A stretch of 32,537 bases of DNA, from positions 1 through 32,537 of the forward strand of contig CANCFZ010000003.1 in the NCBI GenBank assembly GCA_947377425.1. The letters run 5' to 3'. Source of the DNA: Flavobacteriaceae bacterium. GTDB taxonomy: Bacteria > Bacteroidota > Bacteroidia > Flavobacteriales > Flavobacteriaceae. Made by a program: the position numbers and the translations under genes. Of this stretch, positions 1 to 7,901 are shown one piece after another; the stretch's first letter is position 1, and each line of letters opens with the position of its first letter. A model generated the notes under the pieces. That model was not told the DNA's origin. It made no database searches and saw nothing but the letters and a program-made list of their open reading frames with translations.

Positions 1-335
1 ATAAAAATAAAATATTTGCCATGTTTCCATTAGAAGATTCTGCCGTAGAAACGTCTGGTAGTTATGAAAAATATGTGATTTTTAATGGAATTAGATATTC
101 ACATATAATTGATACTCGAACGGGCTATCCAGCTCAAGGTTTGGTAAGCGTATCTGTTTTTGCAAAAACAACCGAAGTTGCAGACGCACTAGCCACAGGA
201 GTTTTTGTATTAGGAAAAGACAAAGGAATGGAACTTGTAAATAAATTACCAGGAATAGGTTGCATCATGGTTGATGATAAAGGCAAAGTCTATTCTTCGA
301 AAAACATTGATTTAAAAAACTATAAAAATGAATAA
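1..335 (+). CDS. apbE: FAD:protein FMN transferase, ApbE family (3' part only)
   Basis: ApbE enzymes move FMN from FAD onto a Ser/Thr of exported redox proteins, in the periplasm. The frame is open from base 3, so the true start is upstream of the window; the ATG at 21 is internal. Visible are the family's substrate-site region (TSGSYEKY followed by RYSHIIDTRTGYPAQG) and the later stretch with ADALATGVFVLG, where the C-terminal metal-binding part of the fold normally lies. About 110 residues remain of a usual 300-350. The stop overlaps the next start by 8 bp, so it is translationally coupled to the DUF4266 lipoprotein gene. The family is clear; the physiological target is not known from this sequence. 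Confidence 0.93.
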   Translation, partial: KNKIFAMFPLEDSAVETSGSYEKYVIFNGIRYSHIIDTRTGYPAQGLVSVSVFAKTTEVADALATGVFVLGKDKGMELVNKLPGIGCIMVDDKGKVYSSKNIDLKNYKNE

Positions 336-537
336 ATACTTAGTCTTAATTTTATTTGCAGCATCTATGACTTCATGTGTTGCTGTTAAAGAATATGAAA
401 AAGAATTGATTAATGATCCCGAAATGAAACTAGGAGCCAAAACATCAGAAAAATATGAAGTTACTTTTCAAGTATATAGAGAAGCTGCTGCTGGAGCAAA
501 CGGAGGAAAATCTGGCGGAGGTTGTGGTTGCAATTAA
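328..537 (+). CDS. DUF4266 small lipoprotein
   Basis: A 69-residue lipoprotein. A short hydrophobic signal ends in a lipobox with Cys17 (MTSC), so the mature protein should be a lipid-anchored envelope peptide of about 52 residues. The body contains the DUF4266 signature (NDPEMKLGA, then YREAAAGANGG), and the C-terminus is Gly-rich with two cysteines (Cys66 and Cys68, GGGCGCN) that could bind a metal or form a disulfide. It overlaps apbE by 8 bp and lies 13 bp before the DUF3570 gene; this order is a recurring one in Bacteroidota and Proteobacteria. No biochemical function is established to my knowledge. The family call is confident; the role is unknown. Confidence 0.88.
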   Translation: MNKYLVLILFAASMTSCVAVKEYEKELINDPEMKLGAKTSEKYEVTFQVYREAAAGANGGKSGGGCGCN

Positions 538-550
538 TTATTATTAATCA

Positions 551-1981
551 ATGAAAAAAAATATTTTAATATTTGCCATTTTTAGTTCAATCGTTTCATT
601 TTCACAAGAAAAAGTAAAAGATACCATAAAAAAGTATAAAAAACCTGTATTAGAAAATGTAGAAGCCGACATATTAATGAGTTATTATAAACAAGATGGA
701 GTTCACTCAGCAGTTTCTGGCGGTATGGGATCAGAAAAACTTAAAGATTTTGCTACTAATATTACGGTTGCAGTACCAATGAATGATGATGATGTTTTAA
801 CTATTGATACTGGAATTTCGGCATATACATCTGCTTCTTCAAGTAATATAAATCCGTTTAATAGTAATAGTTCAACGTCTGGTGCTTCTGGTCACACAAC
901 AACTACAACTTCGCCTCCTTATGGAACACCATGGTTGGCATCTTCTGGGGCATCTGCATCTGATCAGTTAATTAGCTTGAGTGGAAATTACAGTCATAGT
1001 AGCAACAATAGAAACTTTATATGGAATGCAGATGTTTCTGTTTCCAATGAATTTGATTATACTTCATTTGGTTTTGGTGGAGGAATCACAAAATTATTCA
1101 ACAAGAAAAATACTGAATTGAGTTTAAAAACTAATATATATCTTGATAAATGGCGTCCAATTTATCCAACAGAATTGCACGAATATGCTAAATATGGAAA
1201 TTCATTTCAAAATAATGGTTACTTAAATGGAGTTACAATTTATAATCAAAATGGAAATGCAACAACGTCATATAAACCCATAAAGTTTACAACATTAGAT
1301 ACAGAAAAGAGAAATTCATATTCTGTTTCTTTTAGTTTTTCGCAAATTGTTACGCGCAAATTACAGTTTTCTATTTTCTTTGACTTATTACGACAAGAAG
1401 GATTGTTGTCAACTCCTTATCAAAGAATTTACTTTGCTGATGTTGCTAATTATTATATCGGACAAAAACAATATATTTCTGATTATGAATCTTCTTCCAA
1501 TATAGGTGTTTATAGATTAGCCGATGATATTGAGCGTTTACCAAGTTCAAGAGTGAAATTACCAATAGGTTTTAGAGCAAATTATTATATAAATGAACGA
1601 TTTAAGTTAAGAACTTATTATCGCTATTATACAGATGATTGGGGTATTTCTTCACAAACTGCAAATATTGAAATCCCTATTAAATTAAATGATAAATTTA
1701 CAGTTTATCCAATGTATCGTTATTATACTCAAAACGCGTCTAAATATTTTGCTCCATTTGAACAACATTTATCTACAGAAACCTATTATACATCGGATTA
1801 TGATTTGTCAAAATTCATAACCAATCAATATGGATTTGGTGTTTCTTATGTAGATATTTTTACTAATTTCCATTTGTTTGGATTTGGATTAAAAAACATT
1901 GATTTTAGGTATAATAATTATCAAAGAAATGATGGTTTAATAGCTAATATTATTACATTTGGGTTTAAATTTATTCAATAA
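551..1981 (+). CDS. DUF3570 outer-membrane beta-barrel protein
   Basis: A 476-residue exported protein with a signal peptide (cleavage near residue 18, SFSQ). The conserved DUF3570 N-terminal region is present (YYKQDGVHSAVSGGMGSEKL, about residues 45-64, then DFATN and IDTGISAYTSASS). The rest shows alternating aromatic and polar strands typical of an outer-membrane barrel, ending in an aromatic-rich strand (FGFKFIQ). Residues about 93-137 form a Ser/Thr/Gly-rich low-complexity segment with two SGAS tetrapeptides (110-113 and 132-135), which resemble the core of ApbE flavinylation sites; whether they are modified is speculation. It sits 13 bp after the DUF4266 gene and 11 bp before the response regulator gene. 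Confidence 0.88.
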   Translation: MKKNILIFAIFSSIVSFSQEKVKDTIKKYKKPVLENVEADILMSYYKQDGVHSAVSGGMGSEKLKDFATNITVAVPMNDDDVLTIDTGISAYTSASSSNINPFNSNSSTSGASGHTTTTTSPPYGTPWLASSGASASDQLISLSGNYSHSSNNRNFIWNADVSVSNEFDYTSFGFGGGITKLFNKKNTELSLKTNIYLDKWRPIYPTELHEYAKYGNSFQNNGYLNGVTIYNQNGNATTSYKPIKFTTLDTEKRNSYSVSFSFSQIVTRKLQFSIFFDLLRQEGLLSTPYQRIYFADVANYYIGQKQYISDYESSSNIGVYRLADDIERLPSSRVKLPIGFRANYYINERFKLRTYYRYYTDDWGISSQTANIEIPIKLNDKFTVYPMYRYYTQNASKYFAPFEQHLSTETYYTSDYDLSKFITNQYGFGVSYVDIFTNFHLFGFGLKNIDFRYNNYQRNDGLIANIITFGFKFIQ

Positions 1982-1992
1982 AACTAACTATT

Positions 1993-2658
1993 ATGGGTAA
2001 AATTTTAATTATTGAGGATGAAATTGGTATTTCAAATTTTTTAAGTCAAGGTCTTGAAGAAGAAGGATACACAGTTCTTGTGGCTGCTGACGGATTAAAA
2101 GGCTTAGAAATGGCAACAACTAAGTCAGTAGATTTAATTCTACTAGACTGGATGATACCTAATATATCGGGGCTTGAGGTATGCAAAAAATTTAGAGAAA
2201 AGGACAAAACTACTCCAATAATTTTTTTAACTGCAAAAGATACAATTCAAGAAACTATTGTAGGATTAAAAGCGGGTGCTAATGATTATATAAAAAAACC
2301 TTTCAGTTTTGACGAACTTTTAGAAAGAATAAAAGTTCATTTTAGAAAAAACAATGATAATGAAATATTAACATTGGGTGCTATTAAAATTGATATGTCA
2401 AAACGTCAAGTTTTTTCAGAAGATAAAGAAGTGGCATTAACACAAAGAGAATTTGAATTGTTAACCTATTTAATTAAAAATAAAGGTAGAGTTTGTTCAA
2501 GAACCGAAATAATCGAAAAAGTTTGGAATATTTATTTTGAATATGACACAGGTGTTATTGATGTGTTTATGAATGCGTTAAGAAAAAAATTAAATATAAA
2601 TAAAGATAATGATTGTATAAAAACAATACGAGGAGTAGGCTATATTGTTAACGACTAA
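1993..2658 (+). CDS. OmpR/PhoB-type response regulator
   Basis: A DNA-binding response regulator of 221 residues, the normal length. The receiver domain (about 1-115) has the acidic pair Glu8-Asp9, phospho-acceptor Asp52 (LILLDWMIP), Thr80 and Lys102 (KKPF). The winged-helix effector domain (about 125-221) has the LTQREFELLTYLIKNKG helix and the C-terminal hairpin IRGVGYIV. It is followed after 5 bp by a histidine kinase gene, its evident partner, and follows the DUF3570 gene by 11 bp, so it may control the upstream apbE/DUF4266/DUF3570 genes. The stimulus is not predictable. It resembles the CusR/CopR-like group of metal or envelope-stress regulators in layout, but I cannot assign it more closely. 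Confidence 0.95.
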   Translation: MGKILIIEDEIGISNFLSQGLEEEGYTVLVAADGLKGLEMATTKSVDLILLDWMIPNISGLEVCKKFREKDKTTPIIFLTAKDTIQETIVGLKAGANDYIKKPFSFDELLERIKVHFRKNNDNEILTLGAIKIDMSKRQVFSEDKEVALTQREFELLTYLIKNKGRVCSRTEIIEKVWNIYFEYDTGVIDVFMNALRKKLNINKDNDCIKTIRGVGYIVND

Positions 2659-2663
2659 ATTGA

Positions 2664-4049
2664 ATGAACAAATTTTCCTTAAAAAATAGAATTGCTTTTT
2701 TCTACATTATTTCAGCAGCGATGTTGATTTTTGTGGTCTTCTTTTCAATTTATAATATTGTATCATTAACTATGAACAATAAGGTCAATGAACATATAGA
2801 TTTTGAAGTCAAAGAATATAAAGAAAAAATAAGAATTGGAGAAAATAATATTGAACTGATAAATCCAGAAGAGTGGTTAAAAAGAGAACATAATGAAGTA
2901 TCTGTTGACCCTGTTTTTTTGCAAATTACTAACAGTGTTGGAACTGTTATAGAAACATCAGAAAATTTAAAAAGTAAAAACTTATTATTTAACTATAAAC
3001 TACTCAAGGACAAAGTAACAGATATTAAATTATCTGGTAAATCGGTTAGGCAAATTCAAGTTCCTCTATACTATAAAAATAAAATTAATGGTTATATTAT
3101 TGTTGCTGTTTCTATGGAAGAAGCAATTTTAATTATAGAAAAATTAAAATCAATACTATTTGTAATTTTTCCAATTGTACTTTTATTTTTGTTTTTTATT
3201 GCTCAATTTATTGCTGGTAGAAGTATTAAACCAATTAACGCAATTATTACTACTTCTAATGCAATTACAAATGATAATTTAAAATCTCGAATTCCTTTAC
3301 CAAGAAATAGAGATGAATTATTTACTTTAACAAAAACGATTAATAATTTGTTAGATAGGGTGGAAAGTACTATTGAAAGAGAAAAACAATTTACATCAGA
3401 TGCTTCTCATGAACTTAGAACACCTTTAGCAATCATTAAAGGTACATTAGAAGTATTAATAAGAAAACCAAGAAACCCAGAAGAATACCAAGAAAAAATT
3501 ATTTTTTGTATATCCGAAGTCGATAGAATAAACAATTTAGTAGATCAATTATTACTTTTAGCTCGATTTGAAAATCAAAAATTATCATTAAATATTGAGC
3601 ATATTAACATTAACGAATGTGTTGCTGAATCAATAAATAGATTTAAAAATAAAGCTAAATCAAAAAATATTATTGTTGTTAAGAAATTTCCAAAAGAAGA
3701 GCTTTACGCTAAAACCGATGGCTATTTTTTAACAATAATTTTACACAATTTAATATCTAATGCCTTGAAGTACTCTAAAGATAATGGACAAGTAGAAGTT
3801 GTTATAGAAAAAAATGATTATAAGACTATTGTAAAAATCATTGATAATGGAATAGGGATTTCTTCTGATGAAATTGGTAAAGTTTTTAACTCATTTTATA
3901 GAACTAAAACATCAACAAATCATCCAGAAATTAAAGGTATTGGATTAGGGTTGTCAATAGCAAAACGTTTGTGCGATATATTATCAATTACTATAACAAT
4001 TACAAGTAAAGAAAATATTGGAACCACATTAGAATTAAGCATATCTTAG
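2664..4049 (+). CDS. sensor histidine kinase (HAMP/HisKA/HATPase)
   Basis: An inner-membrane kinase of 461 residues that should phosphorylate the regulator encoded 5 bp upstream. Membrane helix 1 lies at about 10-34, a periplasmic sensor region of about 130 residues follows, helix 2 is at about 162-184 and a HAMP linker at about 185-238. The HisKA domain carries the phospho-acceptor His249 in SHELRTPLAII. The ATPase domain has the N box (LHNLISNALKYS), G1 box (DNGIGIS), F box (FYRT) and G2 box (GIGLGLSIAKRL). All catalytic boxes are intact. The periplasmic sensor region has no motif I recognise, so the signal is unknown. Confidence 0.95.
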   Translation: MNKFSLKNRIAFFYIISAAMLIFVVFFSIYNIVSLTMNNKVNEHIDFEVKEYKEKIRIGENNIELINPEEWLKREHNEVSVDPVFLQITNSVGTVIETSENLKSKNLLFNYKLLKDKVTDIKLSGKSVRQIQVPLYYKNKINGYIIVAVSMEEAILIIEKLKSILFVIFPIVLLFLFFIAQFIAGRSIKPINAIITTSNAITNDNLKSRIPLPRNRDELFTLTKTINNLLDRVESTIEREKQFTSDASHELRTPLAIIKGTLEVLIRKPRNPEEYQEKIIFCISEVDRINNLVDQLLLLARFENQKLSLNIEHININECVAESINRFKNKAKSKNIIVVKKFPKEELYAKTDGYFLTIILHNLISNALKYSKDNGQVEVVIEKNDYKTIVKIIDNGIGISSDEIGKVFNSFYRTKTSTNHPEIKGIGLGLSIAKRLCDILSITITITSKENIGTTLELSIS

Positions 4050-4068
4050 TAAAATATTATAATTGATT

Positions 4069-4076
4069 TATTTTTG
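4069..4076 (+). promoter_or_regulatory. -7 promoter element TATTTTTG before the four-helix membrane protein
   Basis: TATTTTTG fits the Bacteroidota -7 consensus TAnnTTTG and lies 23 bp before the ATG at 4100, in the 50-bp gap after the histidine kinase gene. I see no convincing -33 TTG at the usual distance. It suggests that the gene at 4100 can be transcribed separately from the two-component operon. Confidence 0.4.
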
Positions 4077-4099
4077 TCTAAATTTTAAGAATTCAAATT

Positions 4100-4609
4100 A
4101 TGAATGATGCACATTTACACATGGTTGTTAATCACTTTCCAATTATTGGTTCAATTTTTGGATTAGGAATTTTAATAGCCGGACTTTTATTGAAAAATAA
4201 TACTGTAAAAAATACAGCTTATTGTTTATTTGTAGTGGCTGCAATTTTTGCTGCTGTAAGTATGGCTACAGGAGATGGAGCCGAAGAAATGGTTAAAGAT
4301 ATGCCTAATATTGGTCGTAAAATAATTCATGATCATGAAGAAATGGCTGAAAAATTAGCACTCTTTTTATATTTATTAGGTGTTATTTCGTTACTTGGAA
4401 TTTATACAAATATAAAAAACCATTCTAAAGCAAAATTAATTTCATTTCTAGCTTTAACAATAGCATTTGTAACAGTTTTTCTAGCTAAGGGAACTGGAAC
4501 TAGTGGCGGCGAAATTCGTCATACTGAAATTAGAGCTAATGCTACTCCAGCACTTAATGCAAATCAAAAAGACACAATGCCGCCCGAGAATAAAAGCGAT
4601 GAAGATTAA
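4100..4609 (+). CDS. four-helix membrane protein, DUF2231-like
   Basis: A 169-residue integral membrane protein with four predicted helices (about 13-31, 38-58, 84-103 and 112-130) and a hydrophilic tail of about 35 residues. The start LHMVVNHFPIIG resembles the DUF2231 family pattern (a His just before FP at the head of helix 1). Further conserved-looking histidines lie at the membrane edges (His77, His79 and His141 in GEIRHTEIR), which would suit haem or metal binding, though this is inference. It follows the two-component genes by 50 bp with its own possible -7 element and is ended by the strong hairpin at 4643-4688. Exact function unknown. Confidence 0.8.
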   Translation: MNDAHLHMVVNHFPIIGSIFGLGILIAGLLLKNNTVKNTAYCLFVVAAIFAAVSMATGDGAEEMVKDMPNIGRKIIHDHEEMAEKLALFLYLLGVISLLGIYTNIKNHSKAKLISFLALTIAFVTVFLAKGTGTSGGEIRHTEIRANATPALNANQKDTMPPENKSDED

Positions 4610-4642
4610 TTTAATTATAAAACCTTTATTTTGACAGCATAT

Positions 4643-4688
4643 AAAAAGATGTGTTTAGAAAAAATATTTTTTCTAAACACATCTTTTT
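4643..4688. terminator. bidirectional intrinsic terminator, 23-bp perfect stem
   Basis: A perfect 46-bp inverted repeat with arms 4643-4665 and 4666-4688 and no unpaired spacer, core GATGTGTTTAGAAAA, flanked by A and T runs on both sides. It lies between two convergent genes (plus-strand membrane protein ending at 4609, minus-strand small protein ending at 4774) and has T-tracts in both directions, so it should terminate both transcripts. Confidence 0.88.
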
Positions 4689-4773
4689 TTCGATTACAAT
4701 TTTGTTTTGGTAATAAGATTAATCATAATAAAATCAACCTAATGACAAAATAGTTTTTAAGTATCCTAACTTG

Positions 4774-4911
4774 CTAGTCTTTTTTGTTTTTATTACTTCC
4801 CATCATGAGAAAAATTGCGCCAACTAATCCTATGATTACTAATGCAAAAACTCCTATCATGATGAATGCTCCATTGTTCCAAGAATATAATGGAATTGTT
4901 AATTTCGTCAT
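4774..4911 (-). CDS. 45-residue single-helix membrane protein
   Basis: A short complete gene: ATG at 4911, TAG at 4774-4776. The product has a short N-terminal segment (MTKLTIPLYSWNNGAF), one strongly hydrophobic helix (about residues 16-38, with a G-rich stretch GLVGAIF) and a charged tail (SNKNKKD). By the positive-inside rule the tail should be cytoplasmic. Support for its being real comes from the perfect -7 element TAAATTTG 24 bp upstream (4936-4943), a 14-bp palindrome shared with hemN at 4966-4979, and the terminator downstream. I do not recognise the family. Its regulation suggests a small subunit or assembly factor used at low oxygen, but that is inference. Confidence 0.75.
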   Translation of the reverse strand: MTKLTIPLYSWNNGAFIMIGVFALVIIGLVGAIFLMMGSNKNKKD

Positions 4912-4935
4912 AAGAATTGGTTTTTAAAGGTTTGT

Positions 4936-4979
4936 CAAATTTAATATCCTTTTAACCAATTAAATATGATAATTATCAT
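4936..4979 (-). promoter_or_regulatory. promoter with FNR-like palindrome for the 45-residue membrane protein
   Basis: On the minus strand the palindrome ATGATAATTATCAT (4966-4979) is followed after 22 bp by TAAATTTG (4936-4943), a perfect TAnnTTTG -7 element. The palindrome centre is 33 bp from the -7 centre, so near -40. There is no good -33 TTG, as expected for an activator-dependent promoter. The half-sites match the TGAT-N4-ATCA core of FNR-type sites. An identical arrangement precedes hemN. Confidence 0.7.
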
Positions 4980-5045
4980 AACAAGATTAACTTATTTTAA
5001 AGTAATATAATTCTAAGATTCAACCATTTTAACAATTTAAGCTAG

Positions 5046-5070
5046 TATTAGATGAATTATCGATCTAATA
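5046..5070 (-). terminator. possible weak terminator of the PAS sensor gene
   Basis: TATTAGAT (5046-5053) and ATCTAATA (5063-5070) form an 8-bp stem with a 9-nt loop that overlaps the stop codon at 5057-5059. The stem is all but one pair A/T or G/T-poor and has no T-tract after it, so termination here is only tentative. Confidence 0.25.
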
Positions 5071-7609
5071 ATACAGATTTAGTTACAATGTCTTTTATAA
5101 CAACATCTAATTCTTTAGCAGCTTCTAAAATATAAGGCAGTAATTCTGATTTTTCTTCAATAATTGAAGCGTCATTTATTAGTTCAATAAATCCCATAAT
5201 TCTGGCTAATGGCGCTCTAACTACATGTGATTGCATCCAAGCAATTTCTTTAAGAATTTCGTTTTGACGTTCTATTGATTGAAGATAGTTTAATTTTTCG
5301 GTTACATCATCAATTAGAACTAAAGTACATTTCCTTCCGTTATAATCCATCACGTGAGCGTTAATATTTACAACTATTATCTCTCCACTCTTTTTTTGAT
5401 GCTTAGTTGTAAATTTAACTACTTTATCCCCTTTTTTATCTGCATTATCAATTATATATTTTACAGATGCAATCTCTTCAATAGGTCTAATTTGCATCAT
5501 ATTTAATTGTAAAAATTCTTCTCTAGTATATCCATATTTTAAGAGTACTTCATCATTACAATCAACTATATTAAGAGTTTCAAAATCGAAAACATACATT
5601 GGAGCTGGGTTGTTTTCGAAAAGATGTTTGTATTTTTTTTCAGACAAAATTAGTTCCTCTTCATGCTTTTTTTGGCTAGTAGCATCTTTTGCTGTGCAGT
5701 AAATTATTCTGTCTTTTTCATCCCATCTAATAGACCAAACAATAGGAACTATGGTTCCATCTTTTTTAATATATCGATTTTCAAAATAAGTGTATTCTGC
5801 ACCATTCATTAGTTCATCAGCCGCAGAAAGTGTACGTTCTCTATCTTCTTCAAATACTAAATTGATGAAGGGTTTACCAATTATTTCTTCGGGTAAATAG
5901 CCCCATATTTTTTCAGAGGCATTACTCACATTAATAAAATTTCCAAATTCGTCAATAGTACAGATTATATCTACTGAGGAGAACATTATTTTACTTAACT
6001 CATTACTTATTTTGTTATTTTCACTTATTACATTGCGCGTTTCAGTAACATCTCGAATCGACCCAATTAATTTAGTACAAATTCCTTTTGAATTTAAAAT
6101 AGGAGTAACGGTTGTAATGATAGTTTTAATTCCTGTAGAATAAGTTCTTACATCTTCCCAAGTTACAGTGCTTTTAGTTGAAATTGATAATTGATAATTC
6201 AATAATGTTAAGCGTAAAGATGGCTCAGGAATTACTTCATTAAGATAATGGTTAATCACTTCCTCTTCTTTTAATCCTGAAATTTTATAGTAAGCTTTAT
6301 TGATTGCTGCTATTTTAAATTTATTATTACCCTCATTTTCAATTAAAAAAATAACATCATTTACATTGTTGTAAATTAATGACAATTCTTGTTCTCTTTT
6401 CACTAATTTTCTTTCAGCATTTTTGCGTTTAGTAATGTCAAAAGCAGTAACAAAAACACCATTAATTATATTGTATCTATCTTTTGTTGGATGATATTTT
6501 AGTAAAAAATAGTTTTTTGTACCATTTATATATAGTGCAAATTCATTTTCTTCATACGAACCATTCATTACTCTATTACAAATTTCTCGTTCCAATTCTC
6601 TATCTGCTGGATGCGCATAATCAAAAAAAGAACCTCCAATCTTAATGTCAACTCCAAAATAATCATAATACATTTTATGAAATTGTTCATTAAAGGAGAT
6701 GATTTCAAATTCTGAGTTTATCATAATAAATAATACTTCGGTATTGTTCATTAACATTAAATTTTCCTGCTCAATTTTTTTCCGTTTAGTAATATCTGTG
6801 AGAATTGAGATTGATCTTAATTCGCCATCACTATGTTTAAAAATAGATGAACTTCCTTCAAAAGGAAATTGTTCACCACTTTTTTTAATACCTATTAATT
6901 CTATAGATGTAATTCCATCATCTCTTCTTTTTTGTAATATTTGATTAGCACTACTACCGTGAACAATAAATTTTTCACGAGCCAAGGTTCTAAACTCATC
7001 TGCTGAATATTCAAATAATTCACAAGCTGCTTTATTAGCATCAATCACCTGACCGTTAATAGGGTTTGAAAACAAAATAGGAATGATTGAGTTTTCAATC
7101 ATTGCTTTATATTTTTTTTCACTTAGATCTAATTCAATTTTACTCTTATGCAGTTCAATCAATTGAACTACCTGATTTGCTAATAATTGCAATGATTTAA
7201 TTTGAACATCCGAAAGAGTATTAGGAGAATAATCATATACAGCTAAAACACCAATAATAACTTTAGATGAAGTAATAAGTTGAATTCCTGCATAAAAAAC
7301 TATTTTAGGGTCGTTAACTACATATGTTTTATCTTTAAAACGACCATCTAATCTGGCATCTTCAATGATAAAAATCGGATTAGATTGATTAAAAGTATGC
7401 ATACTCAAAGATTGATCAATGGGATCTGGAATTGAACTGCAACCATAACAGGATTTATAAAATTGATGGGTGTCTGTAATAAAAGAAATTGAAGCTAGTG
7501 GAATACCACAAAGTATAGAAGCTAATTCTGTAATAGCATCATATTCTGTGTTAGGTAATGTTTCTAAAAGTTTATAAATATCAATATTCTCAAAGTAGTT
7601 CTTTCCCAT
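5057..7609 (-). CDS. GAF and multi-PAS sensor protein lacking a kinase ATPase domain
   Basis: An 850-residue soluble sensor with no membrane segment. It starts with a GAF domain (about 10-157) and continues with five PAS/PAC units (about 163-285, 286-400, 402-525, 527-650 and 650-775), several ending in the PAC-like DITKRK or DVTE. The last 75 residues resemble a HisKA dimerisation helix with an H-box-like SHVVRAPLARIMG (His795). The protein then stops: no N, G1 or G2 box follows, and in-frame stops beyond it argue against a simple frameshift. It is therefore either a phospho-acceptor/dimerisation partner for another kinase or a non-kinase sensor. Similar architectures with this ending occur in other flavobacteria. 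It is transcribed alone. Confidence 0.9.
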   Translation of the reverse strand: MGKNYFENIDIYKLLETLPNTEYDAITELASILCGIPLASISFITDTHQFYKSCYGCSSIPDPIDQSLSMHTFNQSNPIFIIEDARLDGRFKDKTYVVNDPKIVFYAGIQLITSSKVIIGVLAVYDYSPNTLSDVQIKSLQLLANQVVQLIELHKSKIELDLSEKKYKAMIENSIIPILFSNPINGQVIDANKAACELFEYSADEFRTLAREKFIVHGSSANQILQKRRDDGITSIELIGIKKSGEQFPFEGSSSIFKHSDGELRSISILTDITKRKKIEQENLMLMNNTEVLFIMINSEFEIISFNEQFHKMYYDYFGVDIKIGGSFFDYAHPADRELEREICNRVMNGSYEENEFALYINGTKNYFLLKYHPTKDRYNIINGVFVTAFDITKRKNAERKLVKREQELSLIYNNVNDVIFLIENEGNNKFKIAAINKAYYKISGLKEEEVINHYLNEVIPEPSLRLTLLNYQLSISTKSTVTWEDVRTYSTGIKTIITTVTPILNSKGICTKLIGSIRDVTETRNVISENNKISNELSKIMFSSVDIICTIDEFGNFINVSNASEKIWGYLPEEIIGKPFINLVFEEDRERTLSAADELMNGAEYTYFENRYIKKDGTIVPIVWSIRWDEKDRIIYCTAKDATSQKKHEEELILSEKKYKHLFENNPAPMYVFDFETLNIVDCNDEVLLKYGYTREEFLQLNMMQIRPIEEIASVKYIIDNADKKGDKVVKFTTKHQKKSGEIIVVNINAHVMDYNGRKCTLVLIDDVTEKLNYLQSIERQNEILKEIAWMQSHVVRAPLARIMGFIELINDASIIEEKSELLPYILEAAKELDVVIKDIVTKSVLLDR

Positions 7610-7665
7610 AGAATCACAGTTTAAAATATATTATGTTTTTAATATTTAAAATATAAAGTTAATAC

Positions 7666-7673
7666 CAAATTTA
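7666..7673 (-). promoter_or_regulatory. -7 promoter element TAAATTTG of the PAS sensor gene
   Basis: The minus strand reads TAAATTTG, a perfect TAnnTTTG, 56 bp before the ATG at 7609. No clear -33 TTG is seen at 17-23 bp. The rest of the 292-bp gap (7610-7901) is A/T-rich and holds only the hairpin at 7808-7839. Confidence 0.4.
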
Positions 7674-7807
7674 AGATTTTATTAACTCATTTTTGATTTT
7701 TGTTAAATAAAGTTTAATTTTTTAACACATAAATTCTTTCGGAAATTTTAATTTTTCATGGTTAAAACGAAACATTTAAAAATTAATACGTTATTAATCA
7801 ATTATTT

Positions 7808-7839
7808 ATAAAAATGTAGAATAATTTCTACATTTTTAT
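7808..7839 (-). terminator. intrinsic terminator of the fructan operon
   Basis: ATAAAAATGTAGAA (7808-7821) and TTCTACATTTTTAT (7826-7839) form a perfect 14-bp stem with a 4-nt loop. It lies about 60 bp beyond the fructokinase stop on the minus strand, and its A/T-rich flanks supply the T-tract. Confidence 0.75.
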
Positions 7840-7901
7840 TATTGCAATCTATATCTTGAAATTTTCAATAAAATTAAATGTGTTTTTTCTTACAAATAAT
7901 A

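Noticed and set aside
4966..4979. The shared palindrome read as a Fur or Zur box
   Set aside because: Fur-type boxes in other bacteria have a 7-1-7 arrangement with a central spacer base; here the halves abut and fit TGAT-N4-ATCA, and the position near -40 suits an activator rather than a repressor. Not fully excluded.
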